Part shown: piece after piece, positions 43,832-53,893 of the stretch
Position numbering within the stretch: position 1 is the first letter of the stretch
Layout of the letters: each line of letters begins with the position of its first letter
Assembly (NCBI GenBank): GCA_945868435.1
Contig: CAMBLG010000015.1
Coordinates: 1 to 53,893, forward strand
From: an uncultured Lachnospiraceae bacterium
GTDB lineage: Bacteria > Bacillota > Clostridia > Lachnospirales > Lachnospiraceae
DNA length: 53,893 bases
Direction of reading: 5' to 3'
Notes under the pieces: generated by a model
The model's input: only the letters and a program-made list of their open reading frames with translations
Database searches by the model: none
Told to the model about the DNA's origin: nothing
Translations under genes and position numbers: made by a program

Positions 43832-43910
43832 GTTCCACGCCTCCCTTACAAGCTTCTTATCATGCGCCCGTTGCGCATGCCATTACTCAATGGCTGTTAG
43901 TATATCATGT

Positions 43911-43952
43911 GCATTCGCGCGTGATATAATTTCGTTACGCTCATTATATCAT
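43911..43952. repeat. Left arm of a 40-bp inverted repeat flanking the cytidylyltransferase gene
   Basis: The sequence matches the reverse complement of 44998-45036 with one base inserted and two changes. The inner part is itself a hairpin (GATATAAT...ATTATATC). Immediately to its left, CATGCGC and GCGCATG (43861-43879) form another palindrome. Confidence 0.75.
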
Positions 43953-43978
43953 ATTCTCCGATACCTGGCAAATCTGTC

Positions 43979-44695
43979 TTAGAGACACTGTGCAAATGCC
44001 TCAGCCACCTTCAAATCCGATGGATACGTAACCTTGATATTGCAGGGATCCCCCATGACCATGTAAACCGGTACTCCCTTCAGCACCAAAATCTTGCACG
44101 CATCCGTCAGAGTCTTTTTCTCCTCCTCATTCAGCAGCGCATAGGTTTCCTTCAAAAGCGTTACCCGAAAGCTCTGCGGTGTCTGCTGTTGATACATACA
44201 TGAGCGGTCCGGGATTGCCTCCATATATGTTCCATCATGACTCTGCACAATGGTGTCCGTTGCCGGAATAGCAGTGCCACAGGCTCCATAGGTCCTGGCC
44301 GCCTCGATATTCTCCTTGATAATGCGTTCTGTGGTAAACGGCCTTACCGCATCGTGTGTCACCAGTATCGTTTCCGCATTCACCTCGTAGTTTGTCTCAA
44401 TATATGACAGAGCACACATCAGTGTCGCGTTCCGATCCTCACCGCCCGCCAAAACCTGCACCTTGCTCCCGGTGCCCATATACTTCTCAATCAAGTCTCT
44501 GGTATAATCCACCCAGTCCGCCGGTGTCAGTACCAGTATCTTTGTAAACGCATCGACACGTGCGAATTGCTCTATGGTATGAATGATAATCGGCTTATTC
44601 CCCACCTCCAGGAACTGCTTGGGCTTCTGTGCACTCTGCATCCGTGTGCCCATGCCTCCGGCAAGGATTGCCGCAAAAATGGTTTCGTTGTTCAT
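43979..44695 (-). CDS. tarI: IspD/TarI-family cytidylyltransferase, closer to TarI
   Basis: 238 residues, cytosolic. Motifs of the CTP transferases: LAGGMGTRM, KPKQFLEVGNKPIIIHTIEQ, the acidic THDAVRPF and NIKVTYPSDLKVAEAF. The DAVRPF form, KENIEAARTYGACGT and MYQQQTPQSF agree with ribitol-5-phosphate cytidylyltransferase (TarI, teichoic acid or capsule CDP-ribitol) rather than MEP-pathway IspD, where DAARP is usual; annotation pipelines may call it ispD. No tarJ is adjacent. AGGTGA precedes the ATG by seven bases. The gene is enclosed by 40-bp inverted repeats. Confidence 0.8.
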   Translation of the reverse strand: MNNETIFAAILAGGMGTRMQSAQKPKQFLEVGNKPIIIHTIEQFARVDAFTKILVLTPADWVDYTRDLIEKYMGTGSKVQVLAGGEDRNATLMCALSYIETNYEVNAETILVTHDAVRPFTTERIIKENIEAARTYGACGTAIPATDTIVQSHDGTYMEAIPDRSCMYQQQTPQSFRVTLLKETYALLNEEEKKTLTDACKILVLKGVPVYMVMGDPCNIKVTYPSDLKVAEAFAQCL

Positions 44696-44723
44696 TTGAT
44701 GTTCACCTCACAATACGTTCAGC

Positions 44724-44820
44724 GGTATTCGATAGGATATCTCAAAGCGCTCAGGTGGTATTCAATAGATATCTCAAAACGCTCAGGTGGTATTCAATAG
44801 GATATCTCAAAACGCTCAGG
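44724..44820. repeat. Three tandem 32-33-bp repeats upstream of tarI
   Basis: GGTATTC begins units at 44724, 44757 and 44789; each contains GATATCTCAAA and ends CGCTCAGG. The end piece TCAAAACGCTCAGG also occurs at 45414-45427, at the start of the truncated Rpn copy. Between 44820 and 45060 I see no gene, only an imperfect palindrome (ACCGAGTCTGCACCGAC against GTCGGTGCTGTCGGT, 44848-44940). Confidence 0.85.
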
Positions 44821-44971
44821 CGATACACGAAATTTCTTCAACCTCCACCGAGTCTGCACCGACCTTGATTTCAGACAGTTCTCGAACATACGCCACATTA
44901 CGCAATTCACGTTACGTAATGGAACGTCGGTGCTGTCGGTTCCGGTTTCAGAAATTTGTATACCCCCCTGA

Positions 44972-44994
44972 GCGATTAGATACATGGCTTGCGT
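44972..44994. repeat. 23-bp repeat, copy 1
   Basis: The 23 bases starting GCGATTAGATAC and ending GGCTTGCGT recur identically at 45427-45449. The two copies bracket the truncated Rpn copy. Confidence 0.85.
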
Positions 44995-44997
44995 AAT

Positions 44998-45036
44998 AAT
45001 ATAATGAGCGTAGCGAATTATATCACGCGCGAATGC
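44998..45036. repeat. Right arm of the 40-bp inverted repeat flanking tarI
   Basis: Reverse complement of 43911-43952 with one indel and two substitutions; contains the hairpin arms ATATAAT and ATTATAT. Confidence 0.75.
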
Positions 45037-45060
45037 GCATAGGTATTAGCCACAGGCTTA

Positions 45061-45417
45061 TCATACCTCCACCGGAATCCTATATCCGGCTTCGGTCATA
45101 CGATTCTCCAGTTCTTCCACTGTGATTCCAAGCTTCTGGGCACCCCTTTCAATGCTGTAATCGCCCTCCTGTACGGATTCATATACCTCGAAGGCTTTTC
45201 CCTCGGATCTGCCTTCTAATCTGCCCTCTAATCTGCCCTCTGCTCTGCCTTCTGATTTTCCATTCTCGATCAACTTTGTCAGTGCTTCACACATATCTAT
45301 CACTCCATCCTTCTTATGATAATCCTTAACCTCTACCAATTCCTCTGATTTCGAATACTGCGCTATCATGTCATACGTGTCTTCTTCCAATTCCGTTAAT
45401 CCAAAGTCATATTTCAA
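45061..45417 (-). CDS. Partial duplicate of the Rpn-family nuclease: C-terminal region only
   Basis: The frame (TTG at 45417, 118 codons) repeats the last ~115 residues of the neighbouring Rpn-like protein almost unchanged, beginning at ELEEDTYDMIAQYSKSEEL, while the first eight codons come from repeat sequence. The nuclease core is missing. No good ribosome site precedes the TTG. Inside, GGAG lies eight bases before an ATG at 45294 and would give a 77-residue protein starting MCEALTKLIENGKSEGR, with EGR repeats and the end motif GAQKLGITVEELENRM. It could be a remnant or a separate regulatory (antitoxin-like) gene; the open frame and conserved sequence favour selection. Confidence 0.65.
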   Translation of the reverse strand: MKYDFGLTELEEDTYDMIAQYSKSEELVEVKDYHKKDGVIDMCEALTKLIENGKSEGRAEGRLEGRLEGRSEGKAFEVYESVQEGDYSIERGAQKLGITVEELENRMTEAGYRIPVEV

Positions 45418-45426
45418 AACGCTCAG

Positions 45427-45449
45427 GCGATTAGATACATGGCTTGCGT
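45427..45449. repeat. 23-bp repeat, copy 2
   Basis: Identical to 44972-44994. It lies between the full-length Rpn-like gene and its truncated copy. Confidence 0.85.
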
Positions 45450-45457
45450 TACAAGTT

Positions 45458-46477
45458 TTATGCCTCCACCGGAATCTTATATCCGGCTTCGGTCATACGA
45501 TTCTCCAGTTCTTCTATGCTAATGCCCAGCTTCTGGGCACCTCTTTCGATACTGTAATCGCCCTCCTGTACAGACTCATATACCTCAAAGGCTTTTCCCT
45601 CGGATCTGCCTTCTAATCTCCCCTCTGCTCTGCCCTCTAATCTGCCTTCTGATTTTCCATTCTCGATCAACTTTGTCAATGCTTCACACATATCTACCAC
45701 TCCATCCTTCTTATGATAATCCTTAACCTCTACCAATTCCTCTGATTTCGAATACTGCGCTATCATGTCATACGTGTCTTCTTCCAATTCCTTATATGAC
45801 GCATCCCCAAGAACCAATTCCCGCAGTGCCTCCGGGTCCTTGGAAAAACGGATAAAATCAAACACCTGCTTCACATCCGTGTGAAACATGCTGGTGTCCT
45901 TCAAGCGGCGAATGTCGATGAGATTGATTCTGTAATTCGACACCATGGCTCGTAGCGACTCCGGAATCCCCTCAAAATTCAACATTCCATGCAGATCCAG
46001 TGCACCGTCCCATGGCTCCTCTCCATAATACAAAATGAAGGTTGCCACCGGATATAACCGGCTGTCTTTCTGAAAGCCATACAGGTATTCTCCCCCGCTA
46101 AGCCCAGAAGAATTCTTTCGGACAGACCTTCTTATTTTCGCAGCCTGACGCTCATATTCTCCTGTGTCGTACGACAGGCTCCGAAGTGGCATGGAATAAT
46201 CAATCATATCCTGATTCTCAATCCCAATAATTGCAAAATTCATGCCAAACGCAGTCTTACGCACCAAATCGCGAACACGAAACGAATCCCTCTTGCGTCC
46301 CGACCTTCCTGTGTTCCGTATAAATTGTGGAATACGCCAAACTCCTGTCTGCGTATCCATATCAGACAAATCGGTGTCGGACACCACCTGTTCCCCCATG
46401 CAGCCAATGCCGTTAATAATATCGGCAAAACGGCTGTCATCCGAATAAAACTCCTTGGATAACAAATCCTTTTTCAT
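45458..46477 (-). CDS. Rpn-family recombination-promoting nuclease (PD-(D/E)XK, transposase_31-like)
   Basis: 339 residues. The N-terminal part (RFADIINGIGCMGEQVV) and core (FRVRDLVRKT, AIIGIENQDMIDYSMPLRSL) match Rpn/YhgA-like nucleases: an Asp, then Glu-x-Gln (GIENQ) and the MPLR-x-L-x-YD segment. TFILYYGEEPWDG and NLIDIRRL are the usual following blocks. The C-terminal 115 residues are helical with four tandem EGR units and end IERGAQKLGISIEELENRM. The ATG follows GGGGG. An internal GGAG-N8-ATG at 45691 would allow a 77-residue C-terminal protein. Family members act in recombination and, in E. coli, as phage-defence toxins held by an internally translated C-terminal antitoxin. Confidence 0.82.
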   Translation of the reverse strand: MKKDLLSKEFYSDDSRFADIINGIGCMGEQVVSDTDLSDMDTQTGVWRIPQFIRNTGRSGRKRDSFRVRDLVRKTAFGMNFAIIGIENQDMIDYSMPLRSLSYDTGEYERQAAKIRRSVRKNSSGLSGGEYLYGFQKDSRLYPVATFILYYGEEPWDGALDLHGMLNFEGIPESLRAMVSNYRINLIDIRRLKDTSMFHTDVKQVFDFIRFSKDPEALRELVLGDASYKELEEDTYDMIAQYSKSEELVEVKDYHKKDGVVDMCEALTKLIENGKSEGRLEGRAEGRLEGRSEGKAFEVYESVQEGDYSIERGAQKLGISIEELENRMTEAGYKIPVEA

Positions 46478-46499
46478 TTGAATCCCCCTGTCTCCTATG

Positions 46500-46532
46500 A
46501 GCAGGAATCCAATGTGAAAATTCCTGCTTTTT
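46500..46532 (+). terminator. Hairpin with T-run in the leader of the Rpn-like gene
   Basis: AGCAGGAAT and ATTCCTGCT form a 9-bp stem with an 11-base loop. TTTTT follows on the plus strand, where no gene ends; on the minus strand it lies about 25 bases before the Rpn ATG and may structure the leader. Confidence 0.5.
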
Positions 46533-46700
46533 GTAAGTTGTGATATAAAAGCATGAACTCTCTACTTAAGGAAATGATAGCCAGTCTCGTGTAACAACTG
46601 TTCTAACGTGATCTGCCAATGCAGATGTTATGTGATAAAGAAATAATGCTTTGACGTGAGTATAGCATAGCCGGAGTGAAAATTCAATTTCTATTTTTGG

Positions 46701-46738
46701 AAAAGGCGCTGCCGCACACATGCACGGCAACGCCTTTT
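46701..46738 (-). terminator. Terminator of the large GH53 gene
   Basis: AAAAGGCG-TTGCCG pairs with CGGCA-GCGCCTTTT with a single mismatch around an 8-base loop; the second arm supplies the T-run on the minus strand. It lies 34 bases after the stop. Confidence 0.85.
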
Positions 46739-46771
46739 ATGATTTCATTTATAATACTGGAATTGTAATTC

Positions 46772-50893
<4,122 letters not shown>

Positions 50894-50907
50894 TCTTTGA
50901 TATCTTC

Positions 50908-50936
50908 ATACTATCATGCGCGATTAATTTCTTCAA
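50908..50936 (-). promoter_or_regulatory. Promoter of the large GH53 gene
   Basis: On the minus strand TTGAAG (50936-50931), a 17-base spacer, and TAGTAT (50913-50908); about 145 bases before the ATG. Confidence 0.7.
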
Positions 50937-51093
50937 TTGACGTGTTTTCCAATACTTCGATTCCGTTTTTGGCAATTTTCACGAAAAGGATTTGCTTTTT
51001 TGCACAAACCAGAAAAAGCGCAAACTTTACGTTTTGTTGCGCACCCATACGCAATTTGTTCATTTTCCCAATCGTCCACCTTGCAGAATCTCG

Positions 51094-51124
51094 TTTTTGC
51101 CTGTTTAGAATGTTTTTTTGCCTG
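51094..51124 (-). promoter_or_regulatory. 21-bp-spaced direct repeat upstream of the large GH53 promoter
   Basis: On the minus strand CAGGCAAAAA occurs twice, 21 bp apart (plus-strand TTTTTGCCTG at 51094-51103 and 51115-51124). About 195-220 bp before +1. The second GH53 gene has the matching pair at the same distance. The gap 50940-51180 otherwise shows T-rich plus-strand sequence and scattered GCGCA, and no gene. Confidence 0.6.
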
Positions 51125-51186
51125 TTTTACATTTTTGTTTTGGTAGGCATTTTGCACATGTCACAATCGCCTTTTCTCCAGATAAA

Positions 51187-51223
51187 AATCCGCTACACCG
51201 ATCCTTTCCCGGCATAGCGGATT
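51187..51223 (-). terminator. Terminator of the second GH53 gene
   Basis: On the minus strand AATCCGCTA pairs with TAGCGGATT, with an inner CCG/CGG pair, followed by TTTAT; 22 bases after the stop. Confidence 0.88.
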
Positions 51224-51245
51224 CTATAGCAATATTGAAATTTTT

Positions 51246-53039
51246 CTAATTGGTGGCTTCCAGAATCCACAACTGGCAATCGCCGCCCCAGTAGGTCCAC
51301 TGTGCGATATTGCCGCCTGCGGAGCTGCTCCAGTTATAAACATCCAGACAGGAGCTGTCGGAGGTCGTGCCGGTTAAGATTGCATACACGCCGGAGGATA
51401 CCTCCACCACCTTGAATTTCTGGTTTGAAGTTCCCTTGTAGGTATACTGCAGAACATTGGCTCCGTCTGCCTTGCTTTTTCCTGCGACATCCACGACCTT
51501 GGAATATCCGGATGCGCCGGTGTAGATGTAGTAATATCCATCCCCTGCGGAAACGAGCTTGAACTTCTGCGCATCACAGCCATTGTAGGTCCACTGCTGC
51601 ACGTTGGCATTGTTGGCAGATGAGCCGTTTGCCACATCCAGATAAAGTCCGCTGTACTTGCTCTTAATGTAATAGGTTCCGTCCAGTGTTGAACTGCTGC
51701 TGATGCCGGATGATGTAGTACTTGATACGCCGCGAATATCATTGAATACATACAAGGACTTCATCGCATTGCCATTCTTGTCAAAAAGCGCCATGTTATC
51801 CCAGGAAGATCCACGGTCTGTGGTAGAATACAGGCTGACAGATGAACTGTAAAGCTTCTCGTAATTGCCGGATGTAGAGGATGCCCAGCCACTTCCATAG
51901 GTTCCCCAGGTGGAAGAATCCACTGCAATCCACTCCGGCTCCCAGTAAAATGCGCCAAGACCATATCCGGACTTTGTAGAATTTACCTGCGCAACTGCTG
52001 CAAATACATCGCGGAGTGCCTGTGCCTGACCACTTACGCTCACTTCGTAATCATAGCAAACCATGGAATCCGCACTGCTGATATTGTTGCCTTCGGAATC
52101 GGCATTGTCAAAGGTGTATGGGTAACCGGTTTCTGCAACCATAACCTTCTTGTCATAAGTCTTTGCAATGTAGGTAAGCTTATCCGCAAGGTCGCTGGTG
52201 GAACCATGCCACATCGGATAGTAAGAAGTAGCAAATACGTCATAGTCTACGCCCTGCTCTGCGAGACACTGTGCATACCACTCGCCTCTTTCTAGGAAAT
52301 CCGTAAAATGCAACACCTTCAGCATGCTCTTACCATAAGCGCTGTTGATATCGTCTACTGCATAGCATCCCTGCTGCATCAACGTTGCAACACCGGAGCT
52401 TAAATCCCACACATTGTCATACAGACCGCCAACGCCTGCCATTGCTCCGTTGGTCTCATTTCCAATCTGGACCATTCCGACGTCCACACCGTAATCCAAA
52501 AGCTCTTTTAAGCTGTCGTATGTAAAGTTGTATACCGCATCCTTTTTATAAGCAAGGCTGTAATCTGCCCAAGCCTTCGGCGCAAACTGCTTTGCCGGAT
52601 CTGCCCAGAAATCGGAGTAATGGAAATCGATGAACACCTTCATTCCAGCATCTGTCGCGCGTTTTCCAAGCACCTTAGCATTGTAAAGGTCACAGTTTCC
52701 CGCACCGTAACCCTTATATGGAGATGAGGAATCATATGGATTATTCCATATACGGATTCTCACATAATTAACACCTGCGCCAGAAAGAATCTCAAAGATA
52801 TCATCTGCCTGTGTTCCGTCCAGATAAGAATATGTTGCACCGCTCTTTTCCAGCGCAATGACTGCGGATATATCCACGCCTCTTGCGAAGTCACTGGGCA
52901 TATTCGAAACTGTTGAAACCCCTGAAACAGATGTTGCAGCCTTTGCAGTTTCAAGATTTCCCCCGCTCATCATCAAAGAAACTGCTGTTACCCCTGTCAT
53001 AATTCCGGCCACTACTTTTTTGAATGCTTTTTTAATCAT
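51246..53039 (-). CDS. GH53 endo-beta-1,4-galactanase with ricin-type lectin domain
   Basis: 597 residues, secreted; signal peptide to about residue 34 (TAKAAT). GH53 domain about 48-440: [49 protein letters not shown], acid/base Glu in QIGNETNG near 195, nucleophile Glu in VMVAETGYPY near 303. The C-terminal 140 residues (about 455-597) are a ricin B-lectin (CBM13) trefoil with three repeats ending in QKF, QKF and QLW (VQQWTYNGCDAQKF, VLQYTYKGTSNQKF). The ATG at 53039 follows AAGGGAGAGG. A paralogue of the larger GH53 enzyme downstream; smaller and probably better on soluble galactan. Confidence 0.95.
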   Translation of the reverse strand: MIKKAFKKVVAGIMTGVTAVSLMMSGGNLETAKAATSVSGVSTVSNMPSDFARGVDISAVIALEKSGATYSYLDGTQADDIFEILSGAGVNYVRIRIWNNPYDSSSPYKGYGAGNCDLYNAKVLGKRATDAGMKVFIDFHYSDFWADPAKQFAPKAWADYSLAYKKDAVYNFTYDSLKELLDYGVDVGMVQIGNETNGAMAGVGGLYDNVWDLSSGVATLMQQGCYAVDDINSAYGKSMLKVLHFTDFLERGEWYAQCLAEQGVDYDVFATSYYPMWHGSTSDLADKLTYIAKTYDKKVMVAETGYPYTFDNADSEGNNISSADSMVCYDYEVSVSGQAQALRDVFAAVAQVNSTKSGYGLGAFYWEPEWIAVDSSTWGTYGSGWASSTSGNYEKLYSSSVSLYSTTDRGSSWDNMALFDKNGNAMKSLYVFNDIRGVSSTTSSGISSSSTLDGTYYIKSKYSGLYLDVANGSSANNANVQQWTYNGCDAQKFKLVSAGDGYYYIYTGASGYSKVVDVAGKSKADGANVLQYTYKGTSNQKFKVVEVSSGVYAILTGTTSDSSCLDVYNWSSSAGGNIAQWTYWGGDCQLWILEATN

Positions 53040-53104
53040 TACCCTCTCCCTTTCACTCATCAAACACCCTGCACAATTTACATATACCTGTTCTATGTTA
53101 TAGT

Positions 53105-53120
53105 TTGCGCAACCGTTTAT
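53105..53120 (-). promoter_or_regulatory. LacI-type operator of the second GH53 gene
   Basis: TTGCGCAACCGTTT, identical to the site in front of the large GH53 gene, and just downstream of the predicted +1. Confidence 0.65.
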
Positions 53121-53135
53121 CCGGTTGATGAGCTT

Positions 53136-53164
53136 AGTTTAGCACGCGCACAATCATTCTTCAA
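53136..53164 (-). promoter_or_regulatory. Promoter of the second GH53 gene
   Basis: On the minus strand TTGAAG (53164-53159), a 17-base spacer, and TAAACT (53141-53136). The -35 hexamer is the same as in the paralogous promoter. Confidence 0.65.
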
Positions 53165-53322
53165 TCAACAGTATTTACAATGTTTTTCAGCGCTATTTGT
53201 CATATTTTCACACGTTTCTGCTATCGTTTTGCACAAAGAAAAAGCGCGCAACTCAAGCATTATTTTTGCGCACTTCAATCTTATTTGTTCACTTTTTTGC
53301 CACGTTTTCTCCAGCCGACTTG

Positions 53323-53353
53323 TTTTTGCCAGTTTATGTACGTTTTTTGCCAG
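53323..53353 (-). promoter_or_regulatory. 21-bp-spaced direct repeat upstream of the second GH53 promoter
   Basis: CTGGCAAAAA occurs twice on the minus strand, 21 bp apart, about 195-225 bp before +1. It is the counterpart of the pair at 51094-51124. No gene is seen in 53165-53470. Confidence 0.6.
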
Positions 53354-53470
53354 CTTTTTTCAAATTTATTCATCAACAAAATGCACATAGCTTTTTGGCA
53401 TCGTTCAAGGGAATTCTATCTATTTTATTATATTATTCCAAGTCCCGCCTTCTACATAGCATCCTCCTTT

Positions 53471-53893
53471 GGGTCTCACAACTCATTTCCGGCTCTGAGA
53501 CCCAACCGGGCTCTATTTTCTGTCATGCTTTCCGGTTCACCGGCTTCCGCTCGGGTCTCACAACTCATTTTATTCTCTGAGACCCGCTCGACCTCTATTT
53601 TCTGTCATGCTTTCCGGTTTACTGACTTCCGCTCGGGTCTCACAGCTCTTTTTATTCTCTGAGACCCAAGCGGACTCTATTTTCTGTCATGCTTTCCGGT
53701 TTACTGACTTCCGCTCGGGTCTCACAGCTCGTTTTATTCCCTGAGACCCAAGCGGACTCTATTTTCTGTCATGCTTTTCGGTTTACTGACTTCCGCTCGG
53801 GTCTCACAGCTCGTTTTATTCTCTGAGACCCAAGCGGGCTCTATTTTCTGTCATGCTTTTCGGTTTACTGACTTCCGCTCGGGTCTCACAGCT
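53471..53893. repeat. Tandem stem-loop array B, at least six units with an 82-bp period, cut by the window end
   Basis: GGGTCTCACA begins at 53471, 53553, 53635, 53717, 53799 and 53881, each 82 bp apart. In each complete unit GGGTCTCA pairs with TGAGACCC, and outside it CCGCT pairs with AGCGG across one mismatch in the later units, giving a 13-14-bp stem with a 17-base loop. The linker contains CTCTATTTTCTGTCATGCTT. Units 3-6 are almost identical; the first is the most divergent. Same hairpin core as array A. Confidence 0.95.

Noticed and set aside
44794..44985. 63-codon minus-strand frame in the repeat region upstream of tarI
   Set aside because: Made of repeat sequence, no ribosome site and no resemblance to the Rpn proteins; may be a remnant but I cannot support a gene.
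45061..45417. Plain pseudogene label for the truncated Rpn copy
   Set aside because: The frame is intact, near-identical in sequence, and keeps the internal ribosome site, so I list it as a possible gene.
53180..53662. 160-codon plus-strand frame upstream of the second GH53 gene
   Set aside because: Phe/Cys-rich composition from T-rich control DNA, and it runs into the stem-loop array.
53471..53893. Possible CRISPR array
   Set aside because: Whole 82-bp units are repeated, including the linker; there are no unique spacers and no cas genes.

Overview
The window reads as a chromosomal segment of a spore-forming, saccharolytic Clostridia, most likely a Lachnospiraceae gut bacterium. The reasons are a spoIIA operon (spoIIAA-spoIIAB-sigF), LL-diaminopimelate aminotransferase, a T-box in front of valS, a CIRCE/HrcA site in front of clpB, Gram-positive AAGGAGG-type ribosome binding sites, and secreted enzymes for pectic side chains (two GH53 endo-beta-1,4-galactanases and one GH127 beta-L-arabinofuranosidase). 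Most genes are on the minus strand; the plus-strand ones are an AraC regulator, guaB and a CNNM-type transporter. I saw no tRNA, rRNA, phage or CRISPR array.

Layout. 0-5 kb: a PatB-type aminotransferase, the GH127 enzyme and its divergent AraC regulator, then a 93-bp tandem stem-loop array and a small inverted-repeat element. 5-13 kb: a small hypothetical protein, dapL, the coupled block hisA (eukaryotic type)-glnA-ANTAR regulator, guaB and a CNNM transporter. 13-19 kb: a compact operon for a minimal Tad/Flp-like pilus or secretion machine, with one CpaF-like ATPase, one large TadB/TadC-like membrane protein, a TadE-like pseudopilin, four tiny Flp-like peptides without leader sequences, another pseudopilin-like protein and a large secreted protein with a Pro/Thr linker. 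19-29 kb: soluble chemoreceptor, C_GCAxxG_C_C protein, aspartate aminotransferase, rarA, clpB, a GGDEF protein, lactate dehydrogenase and a HAD hydrolase. 29-39 kb: spoIIA operon, zinc-ribbon/TPR membrane protein with a coupled 47-residue protein, FapA-like protein, valS with T-box, radical SAM protein and a second GGDEF protein. 39-47 kb: an RND exporter with its TetR repressor and a palindromic operator, a TarI/IspD-like cytidylyltransferase lying between inverted repeats, and an Rpn-family nuclease gene followed by a duplicate of only its C-terminal part. 47-54 kb: two GH53 galactanases with near-collinear upstream control regions, then an 82-bp tandem stem-loop array that runs off the window end.

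The most unusual items are: (1) the Rpn-family gene, whose C-terminal segment has an internal Shine-Dalgarno/ATG and is also duplicated as a separate downstream copy, suggesting an intragenic plus stand-alone antitoxin; (2) the minimal Tad-like operon with leaderless Flp-like peptides; (3) two arrays of one stem-loop repeat family, with periods of 93 and 82 bp; (4) the conserved control region of both GH53 genes, with a LacI-type operator just after +1 and a 21-bp-spaced direct repeat about 195 bp upstream. All calls are from reading the sequence; no database search was run.
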